64,000 bases of DNA from Tubulanus polymorphus (Eukaryota > Nemertea > Palaeonemertea > Tubulaniformes > Tubulanidae): the NCBI RefSeq assembly GCF_964204645.1, contig NC_134029.1, positions 9,352,850 to 9,416,849 of the forward strand. The letters are read 5' to 3'. The position numbers and the translations under genes are program-made. Positions 46,615-57,199 of the stretch are shown piece by piece; positions within the stretch are counted from its first letter, which is position 1; each line of letters opens with the position of its first letter. A model generated the notes under the pieces. That model saw only the letters and a program-made list of their open reading frames with translations. It was not told the DNA's origin and ran no database searches.

Positions 46615-47260
46615 ATAAAAAGAAAATAGGCATCATATTTCGCCCCAATTTTCCATTCTCATAGTGTATTGTGCTGCATCAAGAACTATTCATGGGGTGA
46701 CACATGATCATGTTGATCTGTTAAAACACTATGATGTTTAGACTGATGATAATGATTTGTGATTGCGATTTGCTAATTCTCGCTCCACAAACATACTTGG
46801 AGCAAATGATGGGAGGCTTGAAGAAATGCTTGAATCAATAGATAACCACAGAACATAACATTGAAAGCAGGAATCTTGAAAAAAAAACTGTTTAACCTGC
46901 TTATTCGGATGATTGTAACCCTGTCAATCATCAATATGATTTGTTTACAACAATGCATTTGCAGTTTATTTTATTTCACTATAATTAGTGTATGTCTCTT
47001 CTAACAAACTGGAACATTATGATAGATATGTTTATTATGCACCTAGTTCAACTTGGTTTTTGTTAGTATTTTCATTCATTGTTACTCATGCAGCATTATT
47101 TCTTAGTTAAAGGTAAACACCTTCCTACCAGAATTCTGTATATAAACTCAACTCAATTCCTGTTTGAGTCAGTGATGCATTTGATCAGCTAATAAACTTC
47201 TGTTCTCTGAATCCAACATTTATGGTCTTGCCGTTCATCAATGACTCTAAGTTTAATGAT
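46615..47260 (+). mobile_element. LTR of a degenerate retroelement, copy 1
   Basis: This 0.65-kb sequence is repeated at 50025-50440 plus 51590-51835. Shared blocks include CATCATATTTCGCCCCA, GGGGTGACACATGATCATGT, ACTCATGCAGCA, GTATATAAACTCAACTC (TATA-like) and AGCTAATAAACT (poly(A)-like). Exact ends are uncertain. It is interpreted as a long terminal repeat. Confidence 0.6.
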
Positions 47261-47739
47261 CTGTATCAATGACAGGGACTTTTTGATCAAGCAATCATGA
47301 CTGAGCATGTAGGCGTCAGGACCACACAGAATGAACATAACTTCAATGCATCCAGAGATATATGATATCAGCCAAGAATGGATGATTGGTGACAAATACA
47401 GCCATAATCTCCACCCAGACATAAGAAGTGATTAAAAATGAAAACCTTATCATTAAGAACTAGAAACCAACTATCAGCCATGTAAAGAAAGAACTTGAAT
47501 CAAGACAGACATTTTCGACTACAAGTTCAAAGTGTTGCTGTTACCATAATGAGAATTTAGGCTTCATACGATCGCGTGATGTGGGAGTTTCGCAAGTGGA
47601 TAAAATATAAGGAGGGTTCCCGAAATCAAAATAGACACGGGAAGACCAGACGGAGAGAGAACAGCCAGAGAGCAAGAAAACATACTCTATATAGAATACA
47701 AGCATATTGTTTCGCTGGAGAAGATTCGTCCAACTTTCA

Positions 47740-48895
47740 TTTCTATTACTGGTGGAGAATGACCGGGCAATGTCACAGGAAAGTGACTAGTATGACATCG
47801 CAACAAGTAAGTCTTCAAACGGAATTAGACAAAATTATGTACCAATTCTAACATTGTATGGGTCCGTAGAACAGGGTGAGAATGGTAGACAGGCATTAGC
47901 ATTGGGTCTACCCGATATGCAGTTGCAGCTAATACAGCTGCAAGCGCAGATTGCATTGCTTGGTACAGAAACTTTTGACAAATTGCCATTCAAACCCAAT
48001 AACACATTATCAAGGAACTCAGATGAGGATGTAAAAAGTTTTATTAGATTTTTGATGCTAGGGTCAATTTTGGGGGTTGGAAAAAGTAGCAGCTGTAGTG
48101 GCTTTCCCAATGTGTTTAAGTGATAGAGCTGGGAATCATTTTTATGAATTGAAGCAAGGACGAACAAGGGAATGCATCAGAAATTAATTCAGAAAATGTT
48201 TTTAGATTATCTAAGGAAAAGTTTGGTGGTAAAGAAATGGAATGGGTTTTATTAAGATCCATTCATTAGATCCATACATATATGGAGTGGTTGGTGTGGC
48301 TAATAGACAACGCAAGAAGAGAGATGATAATTTACAACCCTTTATCGATGGTTTTGTTGACACTAATTCTTTTGTCAATCATGATAGCATTTGTATCAGG
48401 AAAATATCTACAAATGATGCTAAGGCTGATCTTGCCTCAAAAATGAACAGGGAACCCATAACATTATGGGGAGGACTATTGAATGTATACAACAGAATCA
48501 AACTATTGAAAACTGTTAGAAGGGAAAAAAGAGGTTACCTGTATGCCAAAGGTCTTGAGACGAAATACTAAATGATCTGGCTAATTTCTTAGAATCCATG
48601 TCAAAAGTTAATCATACAGGAGCTTCAGCTACCCTCAATCTTGAGAATAAATGTAGAATTTTTGCTACGAAATTGCCAACTGTTGAATGTACAGATCTTT
48701 TTGATCAAAATATTCTGAGCAAACTAACTGCACTATTCGAAAGTTTATCGAATTTGACTAAAAATGATAGAAGAGAGCAATCGAATGAACAGAGCACCAC
48801 TATACTAGCTTCAGTTGCCAGGACTGTAGTGGCAAATATCAATAGTGGCAATATAATGTTTTGATAGACACAGGTGTTATGATTTCAGTTATGGG
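47740..48895 (+). pseudogene. LTR retroelement gag and protease remnant
   Basis: TGGTGGAGAATGACCGGG at about 47751 looks like a tRNA primer-binding site. A broken gag-like reading follows (47854-48123 and 48250-48570). A different frame near 48864-48890 reads LIDTGVMIS, with the DTG of a retropepsin. Stops and frameshifts are frequent. No reverse transcriptase core is seen, so the element is internally deleted. Confidence 0.5.
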
Positions 48896-49039
48896 TAGTG
48901 AAACAAAGGCAGTCTTTAATTATAAATTTCCCTGGGAGGCACGTGTCACCAAGTCTCAACATCTGACCAAAATTATTTATTAACAACGACTACGGTGCAT
49001 GTCTCATTGAACATTATTGATTTCTCTAAATTTAGTTAC

Positions 49040-50020
49040 TTCGGCAGTGACCAGAACAAATACAGCCCTCTATGGAACAAATGAAACCATCCGCCACAGT
49101 AGAATAAAGGGGGCTGGGAGCTGTATAAAAGTGGGGGACTCCTCATTCAGAGATTGACCACGCGACTCATTGGACGGAACACCGAGAACCTTGAAAATAA
49201 AGATACACTGACATACAACCAACTGCTTTCGTAACTTATCATTCTTGAGGAAGGAAACCGAATCAATAACTATTGGTTTCACCCTGTTTCACTGGTGGAG
49301 AATGCAGCTCTGTGTGTATTAATTACGTTACGTAAGTTTATTGAACTAATCATGAATGTACCCATCTGTGTTTTGGGAGGCAGTGTGAATGGTCCAGTGG
49401 GTCAGGATGGTGGTGTGGCAGCAGTGCCGGTGTTTCCTGCCCTGGCAGGTTTAGTCCAGGTGGATCTGCAGGCGACATTGAGAGGCATGCAGATGCAACA
49501 GAATGCTTACATTTCATTCACAGGAAGAGCAACTGAAAGCTTTGACAGTTTTTGAGGCCGTTCAATACACGGGCTTATTTGGTGGGTGGTCACAGAAAAA
49601 GCGGTTTGTGGCTTTCCCTACGTATTTTAAGTCTAGGATGCTTGATTATTATCAAGGGTAAACTGGGGCAAGGATAGTGTGCATAAACATTAGTCTGTTG
49701 AAAAGGAATTTCGGGCTAGATTTTAAAACAAGGAATATACTTGGGTTTTAGAACAGTAACTGATGGAGAGGAGAATGAGGGGGACGGAGTCATTGGAATC
49801 TTATGTAAATAATGTCGTGGGTCTGGCCGGTCGGTTAAACAAAACAGGAGATCAGGTTATGTTACCATTTATCCACGGCATATTGCCTCATATGAAGTCT
49901 TTTGTGTTGAGTAAGTCCCCCACTTCGCCGGATCAAGCTATTAATGTTGCGCAAAGATTGGCGATTGGCGCAACCCCCATCTGTCTAGTCTATATATATG
50001 TTCCAATAATCATATTCCTA
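49040..50020 (+). pseudogene. Second LTR tail plus gag-like remnant
   Basis: 49100-49288 has the form of an LTR 3' half: CTGTATAAAAG, a later GAAAATAAAGATAC and then TGGTGGAGAATGCAG at about 49289, the same primer-site-like motif as at 47751. After it, gag-like fragments read SLESYVNNVVGLAGRL and later FIHGILPHMKSFVL, separated by stops and a frameshift. It appears to be a different, related element abutting the next LTR copy. Confidence 0.45.
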
Positions 50021-50024
50021 TAAA

Positions 50025-51835
50025 AGGAAATAGGCATCATATTTCGCCCCACTGCATGATTCCATCCTCATAGTGTATATTGTATTGCATCAAGAGCTTT
50101 TCATGGGGTGACACATGATCATGTTGATCTGTTAGAATACTATAATGTTTAGACTGATGATAATGATTTGTGATTGCGATTTGCAAATTCTTGCTACACA
50201 AACATATTTGGACCGAATGATGGGAGGCTTGAAGAAATGCTAGAATCGATAGAAAATCACAGAACATGACATTGAAAACAGGATTTTTGAAGAAAAAACT
50301 GTTAAACCTGCTTATTCAGATATTTGCAACCCAGTCATGGAGTCAATCACCAATATGATGTGTTTACAACATTTCATTTGCAGTTTGTCTTATTTCACTA
50401 TAGTTAATGTATGTCTCTTCTAACGAACTGGAACATTAGGCCTTTTTTAAAATTAGTTGGAGCACAGATTTTTTAAGGAAAATTTTGGAAGGGTGAAGAA
50501 AAAAAAATAAAAATAAAAAAAAGATCTTTTGGTACATGTATTTCAAAATTAATTTGGTAAATAAATTTTTTTACAACATGTGTGAATTTATGTGGAAGGG
50601 CGACGGAAATAAAAATTAAAAAAAAAAAATTTCCTCATTACCAAAATGACCCAAATAAAGGCGGCGGATCCGTGCTCCAACTAATTTTAAACAAGAAGCC
50701 TGTCGGCTTATATAGCTCCGCTGTCTTTGTTGTGGCTTGGAGCATAGACTATCACATCAGTATCTATTTGAAACTAGATGTTCAGGGACATTATAGCCAC
50801 TTGGAGAAGGGCCACAATACCAATAATCATACTAACATACTCTAAACTGACAAACTGTTGGAACTGAAGTCATAAGTGGAACAAACTGTAGTCCCCAAGT
50901 ATAGGCACCAAGTGAAATTTATCAAAAATCTATGCAATTGCTTCGATATAGAATGATGTACATAAAGGAGGAAGCTAGTGAGTGGAGAAAGCAGCTTTTA
51001 ATAAATCAATATGCACAAGTTTTGGGAGATTACTTCCAAAAAGTTAAACAAGAAACAACAATTATTTATGTTTTACAAATTAAGTCAGTTTATATTTTCA
51101 AATTTGTAATGAAAGAATACAAACACAAATTATTTTTTTCTTAAATGTAATTCTAACAAATAAACTGAATATATCTCTGTAAGATTCAAAAGTTGATTGT
51201 TCGGGCATCAGAACAATTTACAACGGGCATATGTGAAATTTAATTACTAGACTGATATTGGTTTTTACTATAATGACAAGTAAATTATAATTGGTCACAT
51301 TTAAGTGAAAATCTAAAAATAGCCCTAATTTGCATAATTTATGCAAAATCAAAAATATGGCTCTGTACTTTTGTAGGCACTCCCCCATAGATCATTCATA
51401 CCAAGTTTCATCAAGATCCCATCAGAACTGTAGGATTAGTAGGGATATAAAGAAAAAGTTGACGCCGGACACCGAACACCGGACGGACGGACGGACGACG
51501 ACGACGAACCCCCTAACCCATCAGCTCCGCTGACCTTCGGTCACAGCGGAGCTAAAAAAAGCCTTATCATAGAGATGCAGTGATTTTGTATGAATGTTAA
51601 TTATGCACCTAGTTCAACTTGGTTTTTGTTAGTATTTTCATTCATTGTTACTCATGCAGCACTATTTCTTAGTTAAAAGGTAAACACACCTTCCTACCAG
51701 AATTCTGTATATAAACTCAACTCAAATCTTGTTTAAGTCAATGATGCATTTGATCAGCTAATAAACTGTTCTGAATCCAACAATTACTGTCTTGCCATTC
51801 ATCAATGACTCAAAGTTTATGGACCTGTTACACTA
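50025..51835 (+). mobile_element. LTR copy 2, split by a 1.1-kb insertion
   Basis: The first part (50025-50439) and last part (51590-51835) match 46615-47260. Between them a separate element has inserted near CATTA|GGCC...GCC|TTATC. Divergence between the two LTR copies is visible by eye (substitutions and small indels), so the elements are old. Confidence 0.55.
50440..51573 (+). mobile_element. Inserted element with ACGG run and UUCG-type terminal hairpin
   Basis: It has GGCCTTTTTTAAA at the left and CTAAAAAAAGCC at the right as inverted tips, flanked by TTA. TTAAAATTAGTTGGAGCAC near 50448 is repeated inverted near 50674. From about 50774 it contains an AACTAGATGTTCAGGGACA start like the Helentron-like repeats. 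The end is GGACGGACGGACGGACGACG, then a hairpin AGCTCCGCTGACC-TTCG-GGTCACAGCGGAGCT-like, then CTAAAAA. AGCTCCGCTGT at 50718 is the inverted copy of the right hairpin arm. Confidence 0.6.
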
Positions 51836-53314
51836 AAATCAATGGCACGGCTGCCTTAGCTTTGCTTCTAACACTGGCCAGTTGTGCTTCGATTCCTGGT
51901 CTATTTAGTTAACAAAATCTACAGCAAAAGTTAATTCTAGGTCCAAATTTTATGAACGAGAAAGGAGTTCTGAATGCATTGTGCAAGTTTTTAAGAAGCA
52001 GGTACCACTGAAATTAATCAATACTACCAATGCACCTCCGAATCCAAGGAAGGGTACAACCATAGGTTTTGTAACATTAGACTATTCAGCAGTTTTGCAA
52101 GATTTTATCGACCAAATGCATAAATTAAATGAAATCCGATTCTAGAGATATAAGTCCTGTAGAAGTGAGTAATTTAGACATTGAGATGACCAATTCTGAC
52201 CTGAGTCCGAACGTTTTGTATTCCGTGTCCCAAGTTTGATCTAGAATATGATGTGGAATTACCCTATCCTCGTCAGCCTCTAAACTCGCCCTATGATGGC
52301 TGTGATATGCTGAATGTAGTTATAAGAGAGTTGAATTTTCAGATCAGCGAAACTCGAAGGGAACTGAATGCAAACATAGATATTATAAATTCCCTGATAC
52401 CTGTTAAAGCGGAAACAATTTTAAGGATTTTATTGTAGAATTGCACAATCTCTTTTCGGCTTGACCTCCGATGATAAGGTGCAAACCTTAAAGCAGCATG
52501 TGAAAAAGATTGAATCGAGTTTAGTAAGGATGACTGATCAAATTGTTCAACAAGGGAAAACCTTGAATCCATTCATTAATACGACCAACTAAATCAGGGA
52601 TCAAACAAGTTTTGTAATCTATCACAACAGTTCGCTGATGCTCATAAGCAACAGACAGCTACATGTACAAGCTAGGACCTTAAGTTCTGTTCAACAACTA
52701 GTTCCCTAAATTCGAGAAAAAGGTTGTGATGTGCATCTGCACTTTTCTGGGACCAAATAGACAAAGTGATGAAGGGATGTGATATTCGCTATGAGGAGGC
52801 ATTATTATCTAAAAGCAGCTACGAACTGGCTGATGGTCTATACCTTCTTTCTTCAGGCGGTCTGGACGATGCATTGTTCTGACAGGCCGGTTAAATCTAT
52901 CACTGGCTTCAAGCTATGTGTGATGACTGTACCGTGTTTTTGCTCCATCATTGCTTCAACTTTAAAAGTCCCATACAAATTAACTGGTTGTCAGCAGTAA
53001 TTGTATATATATAGGGGTTCAGACCAAAGGTCGAGCTCATAAAAAATACACAAGACACACAAGATATTTCTCTCTTGTAATACAATTCGGAATTTTCGGT
53101 TCCAGCAATCAATGTAAGTACCGTCTTTGTACTTATTAAGAAATCGGAAAGGGGATACTTTAAATATATTTAAGTACAGTAATTCATTTTCACAACAACC
53201 ACTTCATAAGTTAATTCTATTTTACGTTAGATATTTTTTTAGATCAAAACGGAATACAGAAATCAACCAGAATTCGCAAGTCAAACGCCGGAAAGTGAAG
53301 AGGAACCAGAAACG

Positions 53315-53668
53315 ATGGATATTGAAACTCAGGAATCAACAGGAATGGAGGATGAAACTCAAGTAATTGACGAAAAAACTTTACAAAAATTACAAAAACA
53401 TTTGGACTATCATCAAGAAATGGCGAAAAAGCTGGGCGATGTAATATGTAACAAACAATTACCGCGCATATCATCATTACCAAAATTACCAACAACACAA
53501 CTGGAATTGCTGTTGGGACTCAAGGAATTGAAAACTAAAACAAACAAAATGAGTGGAAATAGGCTGCATGAGTTTTTGAAATCTAAATTAATCATTGAAT
53601 CAGATTTAAGCTTTCCAGAAATACAAAGTGAAGAAGTTTCATTTGCCGAAATTACTGATATCTTATAA
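53315..53668 (+). CDS. Unknown acidic 117-residue protein of the Polinton-like element (ORF1)
   Basis: ATG at 53315 opens MDIETQESTGMEDETQVIDE and the frame ends ...EVSFAEITDIL at 53668. The frame stays open upstream to about 53242 (NQPEFASQTPESEEEPET before the ATG), where TTTTTTTAG could be a splice acceptor, so the true start may be earlier. The protein is rich in Glu and Lys with a predicted helical middle (LQKLQKHLDYHQEMAKKLGD). No known domain is recognised. Base composition suggests real coding use. Confidence 0.5.
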   Translation: MDIETQESTGMEDETQVIDEKTLQKLQKHLDYHQEMAKKLGDVICNKQLPRISSLPKLPTTQLELLLGLKELKTKTNKMSGNRLHEFLKSKLIIESDLSFPEIQSEEVSFAEITDIL

Positions 53669-53972
53669 AACAAGCTATATAACCATATTAAATAGAAAAG
53701 CAAAACATCTATGGGACCATATCATTTTCGGGGGTTATTTAAATATAGGGTTTTCAATGTTTGATAAAGAAACTGTGGGGATTTCTTGGGGGTCTTGGGT
53801 TAAAAAAAATATATATATCAGTGCCGGCTATGAAATAAAAATAAGAAGAGTAGGTAGATTAATAACATACGAAAAATTCAAAATATTGAGCTTGGCATTT
53901 GTTGATGTAGTTAAATATTTACCAGAAATTGAAGAAATGTTTGAAAACAATTCAGAAATTAAAGAATTCTGA
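53640..53972 (+). CDS. Unknown aromatic-rich protein of the Polinton-like element (ORF2)
   Basis: The frame overlaps the end of ORF1 in another register and runs to TGA at 53972. Readable parts include HLWDHIIFGGYLNIGFSMFD and VGISWGSWVKKNIYISAGYE, then a helical, charged C terminus ending NNSEIKEF. There is no ATG until the Met in GFSMFDKE, so expression would need splicing, an alternative start or frameshifting from ORF1. No family is recognised. Confidence 0.4.
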   Translation, partial: HLPKLLISYKTSYITILNRKAKHLWDHIIFGGYLNIGFSMFDKETVGISWGSWVKKNIYISAGYEIKIRRVGRLITYEKFKILSLAFVDVVKYLPEIEEMFENNSEIKEF

Positions 53973-54499
53973 TCGAAATTATAAATTTTCTATGTACATT
54001 ACAACACTGAAGATCTTTGTATATACAAATCAAATGATGTAATCACTACAAAATCTGCTTTAATATTGTATTGTTATGAGTATGGCCCAATGTGTGTTTG
54101 TTAGAACAAAGGCTTTTCTACATTAGTCGTTCGGTCGTTGTTAATGTTAACGGCTGTTTTGTATTGATTGGTTACAGTTCTGTGTTATAACTTGATCCAT
54201 TTATATTATCATCTTTATAATATGATAAATTATTTTCATCGATTGGTTTTGATTTAGTTAATTTATTATATTTTGTGTTATAAACATGCAAAGTCATAAA
54301 TATTATTTCATCGAATATTAAACTTTTCAAAGTATTTCTCTTCTATTTTACTTTTTATTTCATTATAACATTTATTTAATCTATCATCTATATAATGTTT
54401 TGAAATAATATGTTGTGAATGAGAATTTTTATATTTATATATTTAATTTTTATAATATTTTTCATATTTTCTAAATGTTTTTTTATTTTTTTCTAATGT

Positions 54500-54952
54500 T
54501 TAACCTTTATGAAATTTAAACTCGATAGCAGCTGGACCAATATCACTTTTAAATGCTTCGGTTATTTCAATATCTTTTTTATTATCTAATGAATTAATAT
54601 AATTTCTAACATCTTCCATGTATGGTCTTTTATTGTTTAATTTATTTTTATCAATATCTTTATCAAAATAATCTTCACCTAAAATATCATTATTAATATT
54701 TCTAATATGACTTTTAGATTTAAAATGTTTTTTATAATATCTTTTGTTACTGAATGATTGATTACATGTATCACATTTATATATTTCTTTTTCATTCTTT
54801 AATTCATCTAATTTAGTTACTAATTTATCATCATTATATTCTAATTTCAATTTATTCTCTAAGTGAGATTTAGTTTTATTATGTCTTGCTTTTTGAGATC
54901 TATCTATATTGATTTTACATGTTGGACAGTAGTACTTCTTGTTTGCTTCCAT
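54500..54952 (-). CDS. Two-finger C2H2 (U1-like) zinc protein of the Polinton-like element (ORF3)
   Basis: The 150-residue frame starts at ATG (54952) with MEANKKYYCPTCKIN and ends ...AAIEFKFHKG. Two zinc-finger units are visible: CPTC-x11-H-x6-H (about residues 9-30) and CDTC-x12-H-x5-H (about 59-82), the latter spaced like U1/matrin-type fingers that bind nucleic acid. The C-terminal third (DVRNYINSLDNKK...) is unassigned. Codons are extremely AT-rich and Lys/Asn-heavy compared with cellular genes in the window. Role unknown; nucleic-acid binding is inference. Confidence 0.6.
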   Translation of the reverse strand: MEANKKYYCPTCKINIDRSQKARHNKTKSHLENKLKLEYNDDKLVTKLDELKNEKEIYKCDTCNQSFSNKRYYKKHFKSKSHIRNINNDILGEDYFDKDIDKNKLNNKRPYMEDVRNYINSLDNKKDIEITEAFKSDIGPAAIEFKFHKG

Positions 54953-55029
54953 TTTAATATCAATTTTTTTTATTAAAATTGATTTTAGAAGTTTTTCATA
55001 TATAATATATTCATTTATAAAAATACCAG

Positions 55030-55179
55030 AGTAATTGTATATATAGGGGTTCAGGTTAAAGGTTGAGAAGGCGAGTGAGTAAAAAATTAAAATAAATTCA
55101 AGCGTGCGAGAATAAATTTTAATTTTTTATGAGCTCGACCTCTCGACCTTTGGCCTAAACCCCTATATATACAATTACT
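55030..55179. repeat. 150-bp inverted pair of element ends at the right terminus
   Basis: A third copy of the terminus, AGTAATTGTATATATAGGGG with TTCAGGTTAAAGGTTGAG, begins at 55030 in the left-end orientation and faces the true right end at 55179. The short segment between them could behave as a miniature element. Confidence 0.7.
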
Positions 55180-55619
55180 GTCAGCTTGGAAAGGTTGATA
55201 AGAGAGTACTTCACGTTGTTAACCTGCCTGTCTTACACTCATTGTTTTCAGATAGAGCCGCTCTAAGAAAGATTGGGGGAAATGAAGTAGCTACTGCTCC
55301 TATAGTCCAATTGCCGGAATTTAAGTACACAAAAGTGGATTGACATTCTGTAGCGAGCAAAGAAGCGGCATATTACTGGGATCTTGGGAGAAAATAACGA
55401 AAGCCCATGAAGACTATGTTCTGCTGTTTGCTTCGAAGGATGAATTCTTAAACAAGACCTAGCCTCCATAGTAATCTGTTATCATAGTCGACGTCACTTG
55501 GTATTTTGTCAGTACCGACTAATTTAAGTATAATGGCTATAGCCCTTTCTGTTTACTGCGCATCTTAATCAAGCTTCTTTATTTCCGGCTGTTGCACTTC
55601 TTGCAGCTCAAAATGTTCC

Positions 55620-56170
55620 TTTAGTGGAATCAACTGTTGTGCAGTCGAGTAACACACTCACATTTCAAAGCTCTGTTAAATGTGTACAAGAATTTCGGGA
55701 CAATGTAGAGTACGATTATTTCGTTGGAAACCTTCTGAACGGAGTGTCAAATTATAGGCACACGTTTCGTATTCTGTGGCCCAAGTTTGATCTAGAAGAT
55801 ATTGCAGAATAACCCTATCTTTGTCAGCCTCTAAACTTGCCCTATGATATCTATGATATGCTGAACGTAGTTATAAGAAAGTTTAATCTACAAACCGACG
55901 GAACTCGAAGGGAACTGAATGCAAACAGATATTATCAAATCCCTGATCCCGTTAAAGCCAATAATAGACAGAAACGAGCTTTAGGAGTTTTTGGTAGTTT
56001 TGCAAAATCTTTTTGGCTTGGCCTCCAATGATAAGGTGCAAGCTTTAAAGCAGCATGTGGAAAATATGGAATCCAGCAGGTGGAGATGATGGAATCTGGT
56101 TAAGTAGGGATGACTGATCAAATCGCTCAACAAGGGAAAACCTTGAATTCATTCATGAATGCAACCAACT
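55620..56170 (+). pseudogene. Retroelement env-like remnant 2
   Basis: One open piece (55624-55812) is followed, after a stop and a frameshift, by a second (55837-56031). The second contains a basic RQKR tetrapeptide followed by a Gly/Phe-rich hydrophobic stretch, the arrangement of a furin-type cleavage site and fusion peptide in class I envelope proteins. The reading breaks again after about 30 residues, and no transmembrane anchor is preserved. It is an inactive relic. Confidence 0.5.
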
Positions 56171-56365
56171 AAAGAATCAGAAATGCTTGAATTCATTTAC
56201 GTTTGGCTTTGCCCATGTATTCTTTTACTTATTTACACTATCGCTATTTATAGTATCGGGGTACTGCTCACTTATATCAACTATGTTAAGTCTGAATCAG
56301 AGTGAAATGCACTTGCAATGAGCAAATTGAAATTTTAATGAATAACTCATGGCTTTAGTGATTTA

Positions 56366-57199
56366 CAGGGCTGCCAAGTGTTCCGATTTTGGCGGAATCG
56401 TTCCGATTCGGCCAATGAAAATACGCCGTTCCGACAGGGTTAAAACAAAATACGAATTCAATCGCAAATGTCCTGATGTCCCGAAAATCATTTCAAAAAT
56501 ACGATTTTTATTATGAAACTTCTTCATTTCCTCATAATGTCTATGAAATACACTAAATCAAATAAATTTGATGGAAAAGAATTGTTACGGAAAAAGCGTG
56601 ACTCAGTAAAGAAGTGAATTTAATTGACCTTCGTTCAACATCAGCCATTTTCACTTTTGATTTGAATTGAATTGGGTAATAACGTGGCAGACGCTGGGCC
56701 GTCGCCGCACAGCGATTTGGGATCCGCCGATGAATCTGGCCCAATGACAAATAAACGAAGCGAATGCAAAAATTCTGAAAGTTGACATTTCCTTGCGTAG
56801 TCGAAAGTAAATGGGGAGTTTACTTTGCGTTCTGTTCGTCTTGTGGCGCTGCTTTCAGCATCTCTCACGGCGGCCTTAACGACGTAAAAAAACATTGCGA
56901 TTCTGGAAAACATAAAAGCACATCGAAGATAGGGAAAATATCTTCATTTTTTCGTCAGGACTCTAAGGAACAGGAGGTTATTAGGGCTGAAACCTTTTTT
57001 ACATTTTTCCTAGTTGAACACAATCTACCCCTGGCTGCAGCTAATCAGCGAGAGAACTATTCAAAAACTGTTTCCCGGTCATTACAATTCAATGAACTAT
57101 CTATTGCTTCATTTAAGTAGGTTCCTATTTGACCCCCCAAAGTTCCTCTTAAGATATCCTTCTGTCCCTATCTGCGTAAGGACAAGGTTGGCAGCCCTG
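56366..57199 (+). mobile_element. hAT-type element with BED-like zinc finger remnant
   Basis: The ends CAGGGCTGCCAAG and TTGGCAGCCCTG are inverted, a hAT-type terminus, and flank 834 bp. Inside, 56782-57120 (+) reads TFPCVVESKWGVYFAFCSSC then GGLNDVKKHCDSGKHKS and FLVEHNLPLAAANQ, matching the N-terminal BED-finger region of a widespread hAT-related family (F.C..C...S.GG.NDV..H..S..H). The upstream part of the protein lies in another frame, so there is at least one frameshift. The flanking 8-bp sequences do not match. Confidence 0.6.

Larger units (their letters stand above)
52996..55179. mobile_element. 2,184-bp TIR element with 6-bp target duplication and three ORFs (Polinton-like ends)
   Basis: The left terminus AGTAATTGTATATATATAGG and the complement of the right terminus, AGTAATTGTATATATAGGGG, continue as inverted repeats through CCAAAGGTCGAG and GCTCATAAAAAAT, about 60 bp allowing one 8-bp duplication. 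Ends beginning AG and a 6-bp duplication are the recorded hallmarks of Polinton/Maverick elements, whose retroviral-like integrase makes 6-bp staggered cuts. At 2.2 kb it is far too small to be autonomous (usual 15-20 kb). Two forward ORFs and one reverse ORF are convergent. The reverse half is strikingly AT-rich. No polymerase B, integrase, ATPase or capsid motif is visible. Confidence 0.75.
52990..55185. repeat. 6-bp target-site duplication GTCAGC
   Basis: GTCAGC lies at 52990-52995 and at 55180-55185, immediately outside AGTAATTG...CAATTACT. The match is exact. Confidence 0.85.
52150..55560 (+). pseudogene. Retroelement env-like remnant 1, split by the 52996-55179 element
   Basis: Broken coding sequence of an envelope-like glycoprotein of a Gypsy/retrovirus-like element. 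Its left part (52200-52995) is homologous at the DNA level to 55780-56160. The reading is interrupted by many stops in every frame. The host sequence continues on the far side of the inserted element at 55180, so the insertion occurred into an already decaying copy or the copy decayed later. It is described only as an inactive relic. Confidence 0.45.
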
